Positions 18,712 through 28,965 are shown, numbered from the stretch's first letter. The stretch: 64,000 bases of DNA from JBBATK01 sp044228685 (GCA_044228685.1 JBGAUL010000012.1:48601-112600), one strand, 5' to 3'. The notes: generated by a model not told the origin, from the letters alone. Numbers and translations are program-made.

Positions 18712-21700
18712 ATGTACACAACTATTCTTCGCTTTGAATTACTCTATCTCCTGCGCCGGCCCGCAACGTGGGTCTACTTTACCTTGCTCTTCACACTGGC
18801 TTTCTTTTTCATGAGTTCTGATGCGGTGACTCTTGGTGGAGGCATCGGAAAAGTGTTGAAGAACTCACCTTACGTAATTGGTCAGGCAATCGTCATCTTA
18901 ACCTTTGTCGGTTCGATTATTACAACGGCTCTAGCCGGCACAGCCATTCTTCGTGACGTCGAAATGGGGGCGCATGAGCTCTTCTATACGCGACCATTAA
19001 GCAAAACAGCATACCTCTTCGGTCGATTCAGCGGCGCATTGTTAGTGATGATTTTTGTCTACACTGCAATTCCACTTGGTCTCTTCGTTGGGGCGCACAT
19101 GCCGTGGCTTGATGCCACGAAGCTCGGTCCAGAGAACATCATGGCCTACGTCTTGCCATTTATTCAATTCAGTGTCCCGACAGTCTTCTTTATCTCAGCT
19201 CTCTTCTTCACGGTTGGTACACTTACGCGGTCAATGTTTGCTGTGTATGTGCAAGGCATTTGTCTTTTCGTGTTATATGCCATCTCAGGTCAGATCATCC
19301 AAGGACTCGAGAACACGCACCTCAGCTCGGCCATGGATCCCTTTGGTATTCGCTCATTCTTCTTTGAAACTCGGTACTGGACGGTGGTCGAGAAGAATGA
19401 AATGCTCGTTCCTTTTGGTCAGTACGTTCTAATCAACAGAGCAATATGGGTTAGCGTTTCAATTGTGGTTCTTGGCCTATGCACGTCACTATTTCGCTTT
19501 CGTGCCCAACAGTCGCAGCGTAAAAAGAAGGTGGCTCAAGCTGATACAGCTGAACAAACTCAGCATAAGCGTGGAGCTGCAATTCGGGGTGTAGCAGATC
19601 ATGGTGGATCATATGCATGGCGTTCGCTGAGGAGTTTAACGGCATTGTATGTGCAGACAGTCACCAAAGACAAACTCTTTCTGGCGCTGGCTGTAATTGG
19701 CATGATCAATACCTTGTTCGCCGTGTACAATGCTGATAGGACCTTCGGTACGAGCGTTTATCCTGTGACGTACAGAATGATCGAGACCTTGAGCAACTTC
19801 ACCTTGTTTATTCTGTTGATTTCCACCTTTTATGGTGGTGAGCTGGTTTGGCGTGAGCGACGATTTAGAGCAAACCAAATAGTCGATACCTTGGCAATGC
19901 CGGCTTGGACGCTCTTCGTATCTAAAGGTATTGCTTTGGTTACAGCGCAAATGCTCGTCATCGCGGCTTTGGATGTTGCAGCGATGCTCGTGCAAGTATC
20001 GAAAGGATTTTATGCAATTGACGTGAAGCTCTATCTCTACGACTTCATCTTTAGTGCTTTGCCTAGAGTGAGCTTTTTCACTCTGCTTGCATTAAGTGTG
20101 CACACTATTGTCAACAACAAATACGTTGGTCACATCAGTGTAGTCGTTGTTTGGATTGCGTCCATCGTTCTCCAAAGTCTAAAAATTGAACACATTCTCT
20201 TTCAGTTTCTCAGTGTCCCGGATGGCGTTTATTCTGAGATGAATGGCTTTGGTCCGTATTTGCCTCGGGCATATGCCATGACCATCTACTGGTTTTTTGT
20301 GACGCTATTCATTGCATGGATATCCTATCACTTCATGCTGCGGGGTACTGAAAACAGTTTCGCACAGCGTTGGAAAGCAGGACTAGTTCGAAGCACAAGA
20401 ACGTCGATGATGCTTGGTCTGTTCCTTTTTGTTGGAGGATGCGGGACCGCCGGCTTCGTGTATTACAACACCAACGTCGTCAACCGTTACACCAACTCTA
20501 CCAGCCAACGTCACGAAAGTGCATTGTTCGAACAGCGTTATCGTCGTTTGTACAACACTGCACAACCTCACATCGTATCAACTGACATTCATTTGGATTT
20601 GGTGCCGGAAGAATTGCGCTACAGTGCTCATGGCGAATATGTTTTACGCAACGACTACGAGCAAGCAATTGATACGCTGATGGTCAATCTTGTCGACGAT
20701 ATTACCTACAGCGATTTTCGCTGTTCGCATACTATAAAAGAAGTGGTGAATGATGTTGAGTGCAAAGTTCACCTCTACGTCTTCGATCCGCCGTTAGCGC
20801 CACATGATAGTTGTGTGTTCTGTTTCCGTCAAGAGTTTGCATCGAAGGGTTTCAGAAGTAGTGGAATTCCGACCTCGATTACCTACAACGGAACCTTTTT
20901 AAACAACGATATATTCCCGTCCATCGGCTACAATCCGGATGTCGAGGTCAGTGACGAAGATGAGCGCAAGAAGGAACAACTTCCGCCGCGCTCACGCATG
21001 GCTTCCATCGACGATGCACATGCTCACATGCGCAACTACATCTCGTCGAGCAGCGATTGGATGCGTTATCACATCGTCGTTTCAACAGCGCCGGATCAAA
21101 TCGCAGTGTCGCCGGGCTATCTCCAGAAAGATTGGATGGAGAACGGACGGCATTACTTCGAATACCGCATGGACGCTCCGATTCTCGGATTCTTTTCAAT
21201 TCTATCGGCGCGCTATGCTGTGAAGGAGGAAATGGTTGATAGTGTGAAGGTGCAGATATTTTATCATCCCGGACACGAGTATAATCTCGACCGTATGATG
21301 AGCTCTGTTCGTAAATCTCTGCACTATTACAACGCGAATTTTTCTCCCTATCAATTCCGTCAGATGCGTATTCTGGAATTCCCTCGATACGCTGACTTCG
21401 CTCAATCATTCCCGAACACCGTTCCATATTCTGAAGGCATTGGTTTCATTGCACGCATTGTTGCGGCAGATGATATTGACTATCCCTTCTATGTGACGGC
21501 GCATGAAGTCGGTCACCAATGGTGGGGACACCAAGTCGTTGGCTCAGCAGTCCAAGGTGCCACCATGCTTTCCGAAACCTTTGCTGAATACTCTGCCTTG
21601 ATGGTCATGAAACACGAGTATGGTGAGCAGACAATGAAGAAGTTCCTTCGCTTTGCCTTGAACTCATACTTGCGTGGTCGCAGCTCTGAGCGTATTGAAG

Positions 21701-22299
21701 AACAGCCTTTGTATTTAAACGAAAACCAACAGTATCTGCACTACAACAAAGGATCGTTGGTCATGTATGCATTGGCTGACTATGTCGGCGAGGATGCTGT
21801 CAACTCAGCGTTGTCGCGATTCTGTCAGAAGTATCGTTTCTGCATGCCGCCATATCCCACAACCCGTGACTTCATGGTTGAACTCAACAAGGTTGTACCT
21901 GATTCACTCAAGTACATCGTTCATGATTGGTTCGAGTCAATTACACTCTACGACAATCGAGTAACAAAGGCAGAATACACTCGTCGATCGGATGGAAAGT
22001 TTGATGTCGCTCTTACGATCGAAGCGCACAAACTAACGGCAGACTCTCTTGGCAAAGAGCGAGTTTCGGATGTGAAAATGAGTGACTACGTTGACATTGG
22101 CGTCTTCGACGCAAAAGAAGATCCCATGTCCAAGCTCGGCAAAGTCATGTACATGAAAAAGGTGAAGCTAACAGAAGGTCAACACATCATTCACTGCGTT
22201 GTTGATCAGCAACCTGCCAAAGCCGGAGTTGATCCGTATAACAAACTAATTGACAGAGATGCGGAAGACAACGTAATGACTGTTGACAAAGGATCGTAA
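18712..22299 (+). CDS. ABC-2 permease fused to an M1-family aminopeptidase domain
   Basis: This 1195-residue fusion has a good Shine-Dalgarno (taggagaa) before its ATG. Residues 15-265 and about 310-560 form two blocks of around six membrane helices each, typical of ABC-2 permeases. A soluble domain from about residue 630 to the end is an M1 metallopeptidase. The zinc site is visible as VTAHEVGHQWWGH (His931, Glu932, His935), with the third ligand in MLSETFAEYSA (Glu955, 19 residues after the HExxH). The exopeptidase GAMEN position appears as YSEGIGFI. The peptidase should lie on the periplasmic face. Fusions of this kind are known in Bacteroidota, but their substrate is not established. It pairs with the ATPase immediately upstream. 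Confidence 0.9.
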   Translation: MYTTILRFELLYLLRRPATWVYFTLLFTLAFFFMSSDAVTLGGGIGKVLKNSPYVIGQAIVILTFVGSIITTALAGTAILRDVEMGAHELFYTRPLSKTAYLFGRFSGALLVMIFVYTAIPLGLFVGAHMPWLDATKLGPENIMAYVLPFIQFSVPTVFFISALFFTVGTLTRSMFAVYVQGICLFVLYAISGQIIQGLENTHLSSAMDPFGIRSFFFETRYWTVVEKNEMLVPFGQYVLINRAIWVSVSIVVLGLCTSLFRFRAQQSQRKKKVAQADTAEQTQHKRGAAIRGVADHGGSYAWRSLRSLTALYVQTVTKDKLFLALAVIGMINTLFAVYNADRTFGTSVYPVTYRMIETLSNFTLFILLISTFYGGELVWRERRFRANQIVDTLAMPAWTLFVSKGIALVTAQMLVIAALDVAAMLVQVSKGFYAIDVKLYLYDFIFSALPRVSFFTLLALSVHTIVNNKYVGHISVVVVWIASIVLQSLKIEHILFQFLSVPDGVYSEMNGFGPYLPRAYAMTIYWFFVTLFIAWISYHFMLRGTENSFAQRWKAGLVRSTRTSMMLGLFLFVGGCGTAGFVYYNTNVVNRYTNSTSQRHESALFEQRYRRLYNTAQPHIVSTDIHLDLVPEELRYSAHGEYVLRNDYEQAIDTLMVNLVDDITYSDFRCSHTIKEVVNDVECKVHLYVFDPPLAPHDSCVFCFRQEFASKGFRSSGIPTSITYNGTFLNNDIFPSIGYNPDVEVSDEDERKKEQLPPRSRMASIDDAHAHMRNYISSSSDWMRYHIVVSTAPDQIAVSPGYLQKDWMENGRHYFEYRMDAPILGFFSILSARYAVKEEMVDSVKVQIFYHPGHEYNLDRMMSSVRKSLHYYNANFSPYQFRQMRILEFPRYADFAQSFPNTVPYSEGIGFIARIVAADDIDYPFYVTAHEVGHQWWGHQVVGSAVQGATMLSETFAEYSALMVMKHEYGEQTMKKFLRFALNSYLRGRSSERIEEQPLYLNENQQYLHYNKGSLVMYALADYVGEDAVNSALSRFCQKYRFCMPPYPTTRDFMVELNKVVPDSLKYIVHDWFESITLYDNRVTKAEYTRRSDGKFDVALTIEAHKLTADSLGKERVSDVKMSDYVDIGVFDAKEDPMSKLGKVMYMKKVKLTEGQHIIHCVVDQQPAKAGVDPYNKLIDRDAEDNVMTVDKGS

Positions 22300-22636
22300 A
22301 CGCGATTTTTACAATCATGCTTTTTCCTGCGAGCCGGAGAGATTCTCCGGCTCGCGGCGTTTTTGACTAGGCAGAGCCTCATGTTTAGAGGTGTTGGAGT
22401 TATCTCGGCACGAGTGCTTTAGAGCTTTGCTTGCACGCCGAGTTAACTGGCGATGCACAACTGTTCAAGCCCATACGCATTGTCTAATAATTTCTTTATA
22501 AATTGATCCGCGTTCACGGGGAAGACTAGAACGCCGAATTAGAACGGTACATCTCATCATAGTAGAACAATTCACAGAGAAGGACGAGTTGCGTTTTTCT
22601 CGATTGACCATCATTTCTGAACTCTGGGAGGATCTA
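22300..22636 (+). promoter_or_regulatory. Intergenic leader before the susC-like gene
   Basis: No gene is seen in this 337-bp gap. It begins with the terminator of the permease gene (22329-22364). A second imperfect inverted repeat follows: ttatctcggc at 22400-22409 against gccgagttaa at 22437-22446, 9 of 10 pairs, enclosing a 27-nt loop. It ends with a strong Shine-Dalgarno (gggaggat) before the ATG at 22637. The second hairpin may be part of a leader RNA of the receptor gene; no recognised riboswitch class was identified. Confidence 0.4.
22329..22364 (+). terminator. Intrinsic terminator after the ABC/M1 operon
   Basis: A perfect 12-bp stem (22329-22340 with 22344-22355, 3-nt loop, GC-rich) is followed by ggcg and five T residues. 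It lies 30 bp after the stop codon of the permease/M1 fusion. Confidence 0.85.
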
Positions 22637-25600
22637 ATGCAGGTACACCGAAGATACTATTGGTACATCGTCGGCTTTGTATGCTGTTCACTTGGCCTAT
22701 TCGCGCAAAGCGGAAATATCACAGGCCGAGTTATCGATGCAAAGACCAAGACAGTACTGCCTTCTGCAACGGTGTTGCTCGTGGAAGCTGACAAAGCGGG
22801 GAGTGCGGCACAAAAAGCGGGCAAAATTTCTATGGGCCGTGTCGCTGACAAAACAGGACATTTCAACTTCAACGACGTGCCGGTCGGAACTTATGTCTTA
22901 AGAGCCAGTTACTTATCGTATGCTACTCTTGAACGTAAGGTCACCGTCTTGAAGGGCGAAACCGCAACCGTTGAAATGGCCCTGCAGCTCGACGTTAAGG
23001 GTTTGAACGAAGTTGTCGTAACAGGCGTTGCTTCTCGTACTGAGAAGGCTGTATCCGAAGTGGCTGTGTCGCGCGTGGACGCAGGTGCGCTTACTGAGTC
23101 AAATTCCTTCCAAGACTTGAATCAGCTTCTCGCCGGAAAAGTCTCGGGTGTGCGCATGTCGACAGGTTCCGGAGCTGCCGGTACTGGTTTCCGTTTTGAC
23201 GTTCGCTCGGGAGCAGGTCTTAACGGTGCCGGCCAACCAATTGTTTATGTCGACGGTGTACGCGTTAACCAAGATTACTTCGACGCCGGAGTGGGAGGTC
23301 AAGAACAATCCGCATTGTCTGTACTCGATCCTGAATCCATTGAGAGCATTGAAATCCTCAAAGGACCTGCAGCAGCAGCTCTTTACGGAACAGTGGGTGC
23401 GAATGGTGTTGTTCTCATTAAGACCAAACACGGTTCACGCAATGCTGCACCGGGTTCATATACACTTCAAGTAAAGAAGACAATTGGTTCAAATGAACAA
23501 GCTCGTCCGTACACACGTGACATGATTCTCTCATACCAAGATGCAAACAGAGTGTTTCCTGATCACGTCTTAGGCAATGGTTCGCGTGAAACAGAGCGCG
23601 GCTTGAGTTCATCAGCTCCAACGCGCATTGCAGGGATTAGCGAGACGAGCATTTCATTTGGCGGAAGCAATTCACTGTGTAACTACTTCATTGGATATTC
23701 TAGTCGCGATGAAAACGGTCTGTTGGTTACCAACAACTACAATCGCGAATCAATACACGCCAACTTCTCAGTATTTCCTTCAGAAAAATTAGCTCTGAGC
23801 TTAAGCACGAATTACACCTTTAACAACACAACTCTTCCTATCAGCGATAACTCTGTGTTGGGTTTGCTTGGTGCGACAACTATCTCTGCACCAAAGAGTG
23901 CAGGTGGTCTTGGTTCGTACTTGCAAATTGACAGCATGGCAATCGTCAGCATCGCCAACAAACAACGCGAGCGTCGTTTCATCGCATCAATTGAAGCCAA
24001 CTACGCTTTGATGACAGATGTGAATGTTCGCGCGGTATTGGGATATGATGGTTCGCAGTTCCGTTATGATCAGTATTTCCCATACGATCAAGATTACAGC
24101 GGAGTTGGTATCAAGAACGGATCACGCTTTGCTCAACAAAACGGAAGCGATCGCGTGAATTTTGATTTGTCCGGTGCATACACCTGGAAAATCGACGACG
24201 AGATGCGATTGGTGAGCACAATAGGTGTGCAGGGTAATACAGTGACTTCTCGTTCGCTGTCATTCCAAAAAGACAGTTTGCCAAGCACGCTTATCACTGA
24301 CGCCGGCAGTGGATCCAAGTTTGTTTCCGCCGGTGAAGGATTTGTTGATTCACGACAAGCAGGGGTATTTCTTCAAGAGGAGTTCTCGTACGACAACACC
24401 TACTTTGCATCTGCGGGTTTGAGAAATGACTACGCCAGTGCAATCGGTATCGATGCTCCGAGCATATTCTATCCTCGCATTAGCGCCGCAGCTCGCTTGG
24501 ACAAGGTATTCAGTCTGCCGGCAACAATGAATCTCGCGAAGTTCCGCGTGGCTTACGGCGAATCGGGATCTCTTCCTGGTTTGCTTGATGGATCGTTGTT
24601 GCGCTGGAAGGCACAGAATAGCGGTGAGGGACCGGGTGCCGTCATTGACTTCCTCGGCAACCCTGCAATCAAGCCTGAGCGTATCAAAGAAATGGAAATT
24701 GGTTTTGAAGTTGAGTTGGATCACTCCTACGGTATTGACTTCACCTACTACATGCAGACAGCTAATAATTCTATTTTCAATGTTGTGCTTCCGCCATCGG
24801 TTGGTATTCCAAACGTTCGTAGAAACGTTGGTGCAATTGATGGATCAGGTATCGAGTCAAATATTTACGCGCGCTTATACCGCAGTGAAGACTATCAGTT
24901 GGAAGTGAATTTCATCTGGAACTACTCGACCAATCAGGTTACCGATTTGGGTACCGCACCGCCGATCATTTCTGAGCCGAACGTTGCTTTCGTCGGACAA
25001 CCACGTGGAGCGTTCTATACGAATGCTATCATTGGTGCCTTGTACGATTCTACCGGACACTATCTCAAAGCAAATGTTGATACATCAAAACGTACCTATC
25101 TCGGCAATCCGGTGCCACCAACGAATGGTTCGTTTAACCTCAACTTCCGTTTCCTCCACGACTTCACTTTCTATGCACTTGCAGACTGGGCGCTCGGCGG
25201 AACGATTTACAATTTCTCGAAGCAGTTCGCTAGCAGCTTTGGTAATAATGCAGAGTACAATCACCTTCATGCTTTGTTAGGCATTCCTGTAAAAGCAGGT
25301 GATTTTATTCCGCGTGATACAATTACAGTTCCGCTAACACCCGGTACAGCAGAGTACAAGGCGGCAGCTGACGAGTTTGCGAAGATGGATCCAACATTGC
25401 CTGGTGCGACGAAGTACTTTGAGTCTTCTGACTTCCTGCGCATCCGCGAAATCAGCATTCGTTGGGATGCTACATCGCTGATTCAAAGCGTTATTCAGGA
25501 CTACGTCAAGAGCTTGTCGATCACCGTCGGCGGAAGAAATCTGGCAATGTGGACCAAGTACTCATTCCCGGATCCAGAGGTTAGCACAAACGGTGCACGT

Positions 25601-25681
25601 GTTACGATATCGCGTGGAAATGATTTCATCACACTGCAAAACCCGCGCGTGTTGTACGCAACGGTGAGCGTAGGATTCTAA
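22637..25681 (+). CDS. SusC/RagA-type TonB-dependent outer membrane receptor
   Basis: The protein has 1014 residues from the ATG at 22637, which is preceded by a strong GGAGG. The open frame runs upstream to a TTG, but the Shine-Dalgarno decides the start. A signal peptide (YYWYIVGFVCCSLGLFAQ) is followed by a carboxypeptidase-D-like regulatory domain (GNITGRVIDAKTK), then a TonB box/plug region containing VVVTGVASRTEKAVSEVAVS and the SusC-typical PIVYVDGVRVN and ESIEILKGPAAAALYG. The remainder is a 22-strand-type barrel ending in ATVSVGF. SusC proteins import large nutrients together with a SusD lipoprotein, encoded 10 bp downstream. No glycosidase or peptidase lies beside the pair, so the substrate is unknown. 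Confidence 0.95.
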   Translation: MQVHRRYYWYIVGFVCCSLGLFAQSGNITGRVIDAKTKTVLPSATVLLVEADKAGSAAQKAGKISMGRVADKTGHFNFNDVPVGTYVLRASYLSYATLERKVTVLKGETATVEMALQLDVKGLNEVVVTGVASRTEKAVSEVAVSRVDAGALTESNSFQDLNQLLAGKVSGVRMSTGSGAAGTGFRFDVRSGAGLNGAGQPIVYVDGVRVNQDYFDAGVGGQEQSALSVLDPESIESIEILKGPAAAALYGTVGANGVVLIKTKHGSRNAAPGSYTLQVKKTIGSNEQARPYTRDMILSYQDANRVFPDHVLGNGSRETERGLSSSAPTRIAGISETSISFGGSNSLCNYFIGYSSRDENGLLVTNNYNRESIHANFSVFPSEKLALSLSTNYTFNNTTLPISDNSVLGLLGATTISAPKSAGGLGSYLQIDSMAIVSIANKQRERRFIASIEANYALMTDVNVRAVLGYDGSQFRYDQYFPYDQDYSGVGIKNGSRFAQQNGSDRVNFDLSGAYTWKIDDEMRLVSTIGVQGNTVTSRSLSFQKDSLPSTLITDAGSGSKFVSAGEGFVDSRQAGVFLQEEFSYDNTYFASAGLRNDYASAIGIDAPSIFYPRISAAARLDKVFSLPATMNLAKFRVAYGESGSLPGLLDGSLLRWKAQNSGEGPGAVIDFLGNPAIKPERIKEMEIGFEVELDHSYGIDFTYYMQTANNSIFNVVLPPSVGIPNVRRNVGAIDGSGIESNIYARLYRSEDYQLEVNFIWNYSTNQVTDLGTAPPIISEPNVAFVGQPRGAFYTNAIIGALYDSTGHYLKANVDTSKRTYLGNPVPPTNGSFNLNFRFLHDFTFYALADWALGGTIYNFSKQFASSFGNNAEYNHLHALLGIPVKAGDFIPRDTITVPLTPGTAEYKAAADEFAKMDPTLPGATKYFESSDFLRIREISIRWDATSLIQSVIQDYVKSLSITVGGRNLAMWTKYSFPDPEVSTNGARVTISRGNDFITLQNPRVLYATVSVGF

Positions 25682-25691
25682 GGAGACAATC

Positions 25692-26918
25692 ATGAACAAA
25701 TACATCATTCTTATGCGTAGCCTGGTTCTGACAACACTGTTTGTCGTCCTTCCGCTCTTCTCCTGCACGAACTTCGTTCAAAACGTTGATGCTCCTATTG
25801 ACAGCGTCAATGACGATCAGTTAAACGCTGAATCCGAAGTACGTTTTCTGATCAATGGTTGCAAGGTTCAGTACATGACTTGTCTAGGGGAACTAGGAGT
25901 TCTCAGCGGTGGTCTTTCTGATGAACTGTACTTCAGCCTTGATATCCGTGGTGCGACCTATCCTCAGTACGAGGAAATCGAAAACGGTATCATCAGCATC
26001 AACAACAATTCGGTCCAGAATGCTCTTGACCATGTTGGTTACTTACGTATTACAGCAGACACGCTTCTTGCGCGTGTTGATAGAATCCAATTCAAAGATT
26101 CTACACTTCGTTCACAAACTCGCTGGGCTAGCTACTTCTACGGCGGTATCGCTCGCTATCTCTTTGCATCATATTTCGCATTGGAACCAACTCGCGGTGG
26201 TATGGCAATTGGTGGTGGACCGTTCATTCCAAGCGACAGTATGTATCAACTTGCCGTTGATTGCTTCAAGAAGGCAATGGGAGCTAGCTCAAACACTGAG
26301 TATCGTTTGGCAGCTTCCTACTTGGCTCGCACACTGCTGATGGCAGGACGCTATGCAGAAGCTGAAGAAGCAATTGGTAACGCAATGCTACTGCAAGAGC
26401 CCCCATTTGTTCTCAAGTATTCAAATGAGCTGGACAATTTCTGGTACAACAATGCCGGTGATGGCCGTATGCAATGGGCTTTGGACAACCGCTTCAAGAA
26501 ATACGTCGATGCTGAAATCCTTGATACAACTCGCATTAAGTTCCAATCGGTTCAAGGCACAAGCGGAAGCAAGTATTACCTGATGCAGTGGCTTTATCCT
26601 TCTGCCTCAGCTCCGATAACAGCCATGTCATGGCAAGAGTGCTTTCTCATGCAAGCTGAGGTGCTCCTTCGCCTCCATCCTTTGAAAATTCAAGATGCAA
26701 TGGATGCATTCAACTTTGTGAGAGATTCGCATGGTTTGCCAAATATTGATGCCATCACACTCGACAGCATCTATACCGAGCGCGATAAAGAACTCAACTG
26801 TACTGGCAATCGTTTGCTCGATGAACGTCGCTTTAAGAAGTGGCACTTGCCGGCCGGAACATGGCAGTATTTGCCAATCACGGTCAACGAGCGCAGCCGC
26901 AATCCTAATTTGAAATAG
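25692..26918 (+). CDS. SusD/RagB-like nutrient-binding outer membrane lipoprotein
   Basis: The protein has 408 residues, and AGGAGA precedes the ATG. The N-terminus has a lipoprotein signal with the lipobox ending in Cys (VVLPLFSC, then TNF). The body is helix-rich, with the alternating pattern of SusD TPR-like repeats (for example YLARTLLMAGRYAEAEEAI), and the C-terminal part has the family features ERDKELNCTGNRLLDERRF and a closing AGTWQYLPITVNERSRNP. SusD proteins sit on the cell surface as a lid over the partner SusC barrel. Its position directly after the SusC gene supports co-transcription and function as one importer. Confidence 0.93.
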   Translation: MNKYIILMRSLVLTTLFVVLPLFSCTNFVQNVDAPIDSVNDDQLNAESEVRFLINGCKVQYMTCLGELGVLSGGLSDELYFSLDIRGATYPQYEEIENGIISINNNSVQNALDHVGYLRITADTLLARVDRIQFKDSTLRSQTRWASYFYGGIARYLFASYFALEPTRGGMAIGGGPFIPSDSMYQLAVDCFKKAMGASSNTEYRLAASYLARTLLMAGRYAEAEEAIGNAMLLQEPPFVLKYSNELDNFWYNNAGDGRMQWALDNRFKKYVDAEILDTTRIKFQSVQGTSGSKYYLMQWLYPSASAPITAMSWQECFLMQAEVLLRLHPLKIQDAMDAFNFVRDSHGLPNIDAITLDSIYTERDKELNCTGNRLLDERRFKKWHLPAGTWQYLPITVNERSRNPNLK

Positions 26919-26943
26919 CGATTGCTGTCAATTGTAATCATTC

Positions 26944-26977
26944 AACGGCTTGTCATTGTGACAAGCCGTTGTGCTTT
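26944..26977 (+). terminator. Intrinsic terminator after susD-like gene
   Basis: A perfect 12-bp stem (26944-26955 with 26959-26970, 3-nt loop) is followed by gtgctttt. It lies 25 bp after the SusD stop and argues against a start at 26971 for the next gene. Confidence 0.8.
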
Positions 26978-27135
26978 TCAGTAGATCTGGTGCTGTGTTG
27001 TTAAGTCCGAAGCCCGAGGCAGGACAGAAGGCGCTCCTTGGCTATATTAGACACGGGACATCGTCAAGACCCATACCCTTCTTGGCGATGCTGAATCTCC
27101 TCACATTTGTTTCACGCACTTTATCACCGTGCCTC

Positions 27136-28965
27136 ATGGATCAACGAGTTCTTGATGTAGAAGAGTTTTGCTCGCGAGGTCAATACGCTGAAGCTGAGGG
27201 CAGAGCTCTGGAGGTTCTTGCTGCTCTCAGTGAAGACCAAAGCTCTCTCCGAGCTCGATGTGAGAATGTGCTGTCAGAGTGTGGATGGCGTACCTCGCAG
27301 CTTCCTGAATCAGCTCTGCACGCTGACCGCGCACTTGCGTATGCCGAGGTTGCTGATGACTTGCAGCAACTCGGCTGTGCTTTGCTTAACAAAGCCACAG
27401 TGTTTCGCGAGAGATCTCTGTACGCAGAAGCTCTTGATCTATACCACGAAGCATTCCACTGTTTTGAGAAAGCAGAGGCAGAGTCAGACAAGGCACGGGC
27501 ACAAATGAACATTGCCAATGTCTTGCGACAATTGTATCAATATGACGAGGCGGCCGGCTATTTGCAACAAGCTTTTGAGCTCTTTAGTCGATTGGGTGAT
27601 CAGATAGGTTGCGGTCGAACCTTAAATCTTATTGGCTTGGTCTGTGACGAACAATCGCAAACACAAGCAGCATTACAGTATTATCAGCAAGCGTTGGAAC
27701 GATTCTCAATCGGAGAATCAACACCAGCCAAAGACTTAAGCAGAGCTTGGCTTTTTAAGAATATTGGCTCCATGCATGAGGCGCTGCAACAGTTCGATGA
27801 AAGCAGTGAGTATTATCAGCGTGCCTTTCAATCATTTACTGCTACCGGTAACCGTTTCGGTGCGGCCGTTGTGCAGGCGAGTCTCGGTGTGCTCTGTGCG
27901 GAAACATCTTGGAAGTACTTTGACGCTTTTCGCGCCGAGGAGCTTCTTCTTGGTGCTATTGCTGTGTTGACGGAGCTAGGCGACAAACATGAGCGCGCTA
28001 AGTGTCATCGCTCACTGGCCAAACTCTATGAAGCTCAACAGCGCTGGCATGAAAGTCTCGTACACTTCAAGCACTTCTATGATCTTATGCAAGAAGTGCA
28101 AAGCGAAGCAGCTCGAAAACGCGCTGCCGCGGAAGCTTACGAACGACGTATTGCCGAGATGCGCACCGAGCAAGAAGTTGCCGCGCGCTATACTGATACA
28201 ATTCGAAAGCAATTGGAGATTATTCAACGCGATTTGCGGACGGCAGAACGTATTCAACATTCCATCCTTCCCGATGTCGACGCGGAAGTAGCCTCGCACC
28301 GCGATCGTTGGGATGTAGCGGCGAGCATGGTAGCCGCACGAAGCGTTGGAGGAGACTTCTACGATGTGTTTCCTTTGGACGAGCATCATCTCGGTCTTGT
28401 AATCGCCGATGTCTCCGGAAAGGGAATGCCCGCGGCCTTGTTCATGGTTGTGAGCAGAACCATGCTCAAACTCCTGGCTCGCGCTGATGCAGATCCGGGG
28501 GAAGTGCTGCAGCAGGTAAATCGTATGCTGTGCAGCGAGAACGTCCTATCGATGTTTGTAACCGTGCTTTACGCAGTGCTTGATACACGCGATGGAAGCT
28601 TGAGGTATGCAAATGCCGGACACAATCCACCACTAATTCGACGCAAAGACGGTCGACTCGAGCGCGCAGACGCAGAGGGTGGGATCATTCTTGCTATTCA
28701 AGATTCAGCACAGTATTCCAGTGCCGAGATTAAACTGGAAGATGGTGATACTATGTTCCTCTACACCGATGGTGTCAGTGAGGCAATGAATCCGGCGCGA
28801 GAACTCTTTGGCGAGGATCGCATCGACGAATGGTTCACGAGTGTCGATCCAAACGCGAGCCTCAATGACTACATGAAGCATCTTCACGGATTGCTTGAAG
28901 GCTTCAGCGCTGAAGCGGGTCAGACGGATGATATTACGATGGTGTTGGTGCGACGACGCGCTTAA
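27136..28965 (+). CDS. TPR-repeat protein with C-terminal SpoIIE/RsbU-type PP2C phosphatase
   Basis: The protein has 609 residues from the ATG at 27136 (MDQRVLDVEEF). The frame runs upstream to 26971, but that would overlap the terminator stem of the previous gene. Residues 10-300 are tetratricopeptide repeats (for example ALLNKATVFRERSLYAEALD, YEEAAGYLQQAF-like units). A coiled-coil region rich in Glu, Arg and Ala spans about 300-365. The PP2C domain begins near residue 366 (AERIQHSILPD) with the motifs SVGGDFYDVFPL, VIADVSGKGMPAAL, LRYANAGHNPP and LYTDGVSEAMN, and metal-binding QTDDITMVLV near the end. Such phosphatases act on anti-sigma-factor antagonists or related partner-switching proteins. 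No STAS or kinase partner is nearby. Confidence 0.88.
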   Translation: MDQRVLDVEEFCSRGQYAEAEGRALEVLAALSEDQSSLRARCENVLSECGWRTSQLPESALHADRALAYAEVADDLQQLGCALLNKATVFRERSLYAEALDLYHEAFHCFEKAEAESDKARAQMNIANVLRQLYQYDEAAGYLQQAFELFSRLGDQIGCGRTLNLIGLVCDEQSQTQAALQYYQQALERFSIGESTPAKDLSRAWLFKNIGSMHEALQQFDESSEYYQRAFQSFTATGNRFGAAVVQASLGVLCAETSWKYFDAFRAEELLLGAIAVLTELGDKHERAKCHRSLAKLYEAQQRWHESLVHFKHFYDLMQEVQSEAARKRAAAEAYERRIAEMRTEQEVAARYTDTIRKQLEIIQRDLRTAERIQHSILPDVDAEVASHRDRWDVAASMVAARSVGGDFYDVFPLDEHHLGLVIADVSGKGMPAALFMVVSRTMLKLLARADADPGEVLQQVNRMLCSENVLSMFVTVLYAVLDTRDGSLRYANAGHNPPLIRRKDGRLERADAEGGIILAIQDSAQYSSAEIKLEDGDTMFLYTDGVSEAMNPARELFGEDRIDEWFTSVDPNASLNDYMKHLHGLLEGFSAEAGQTDDITMVLVRRRA

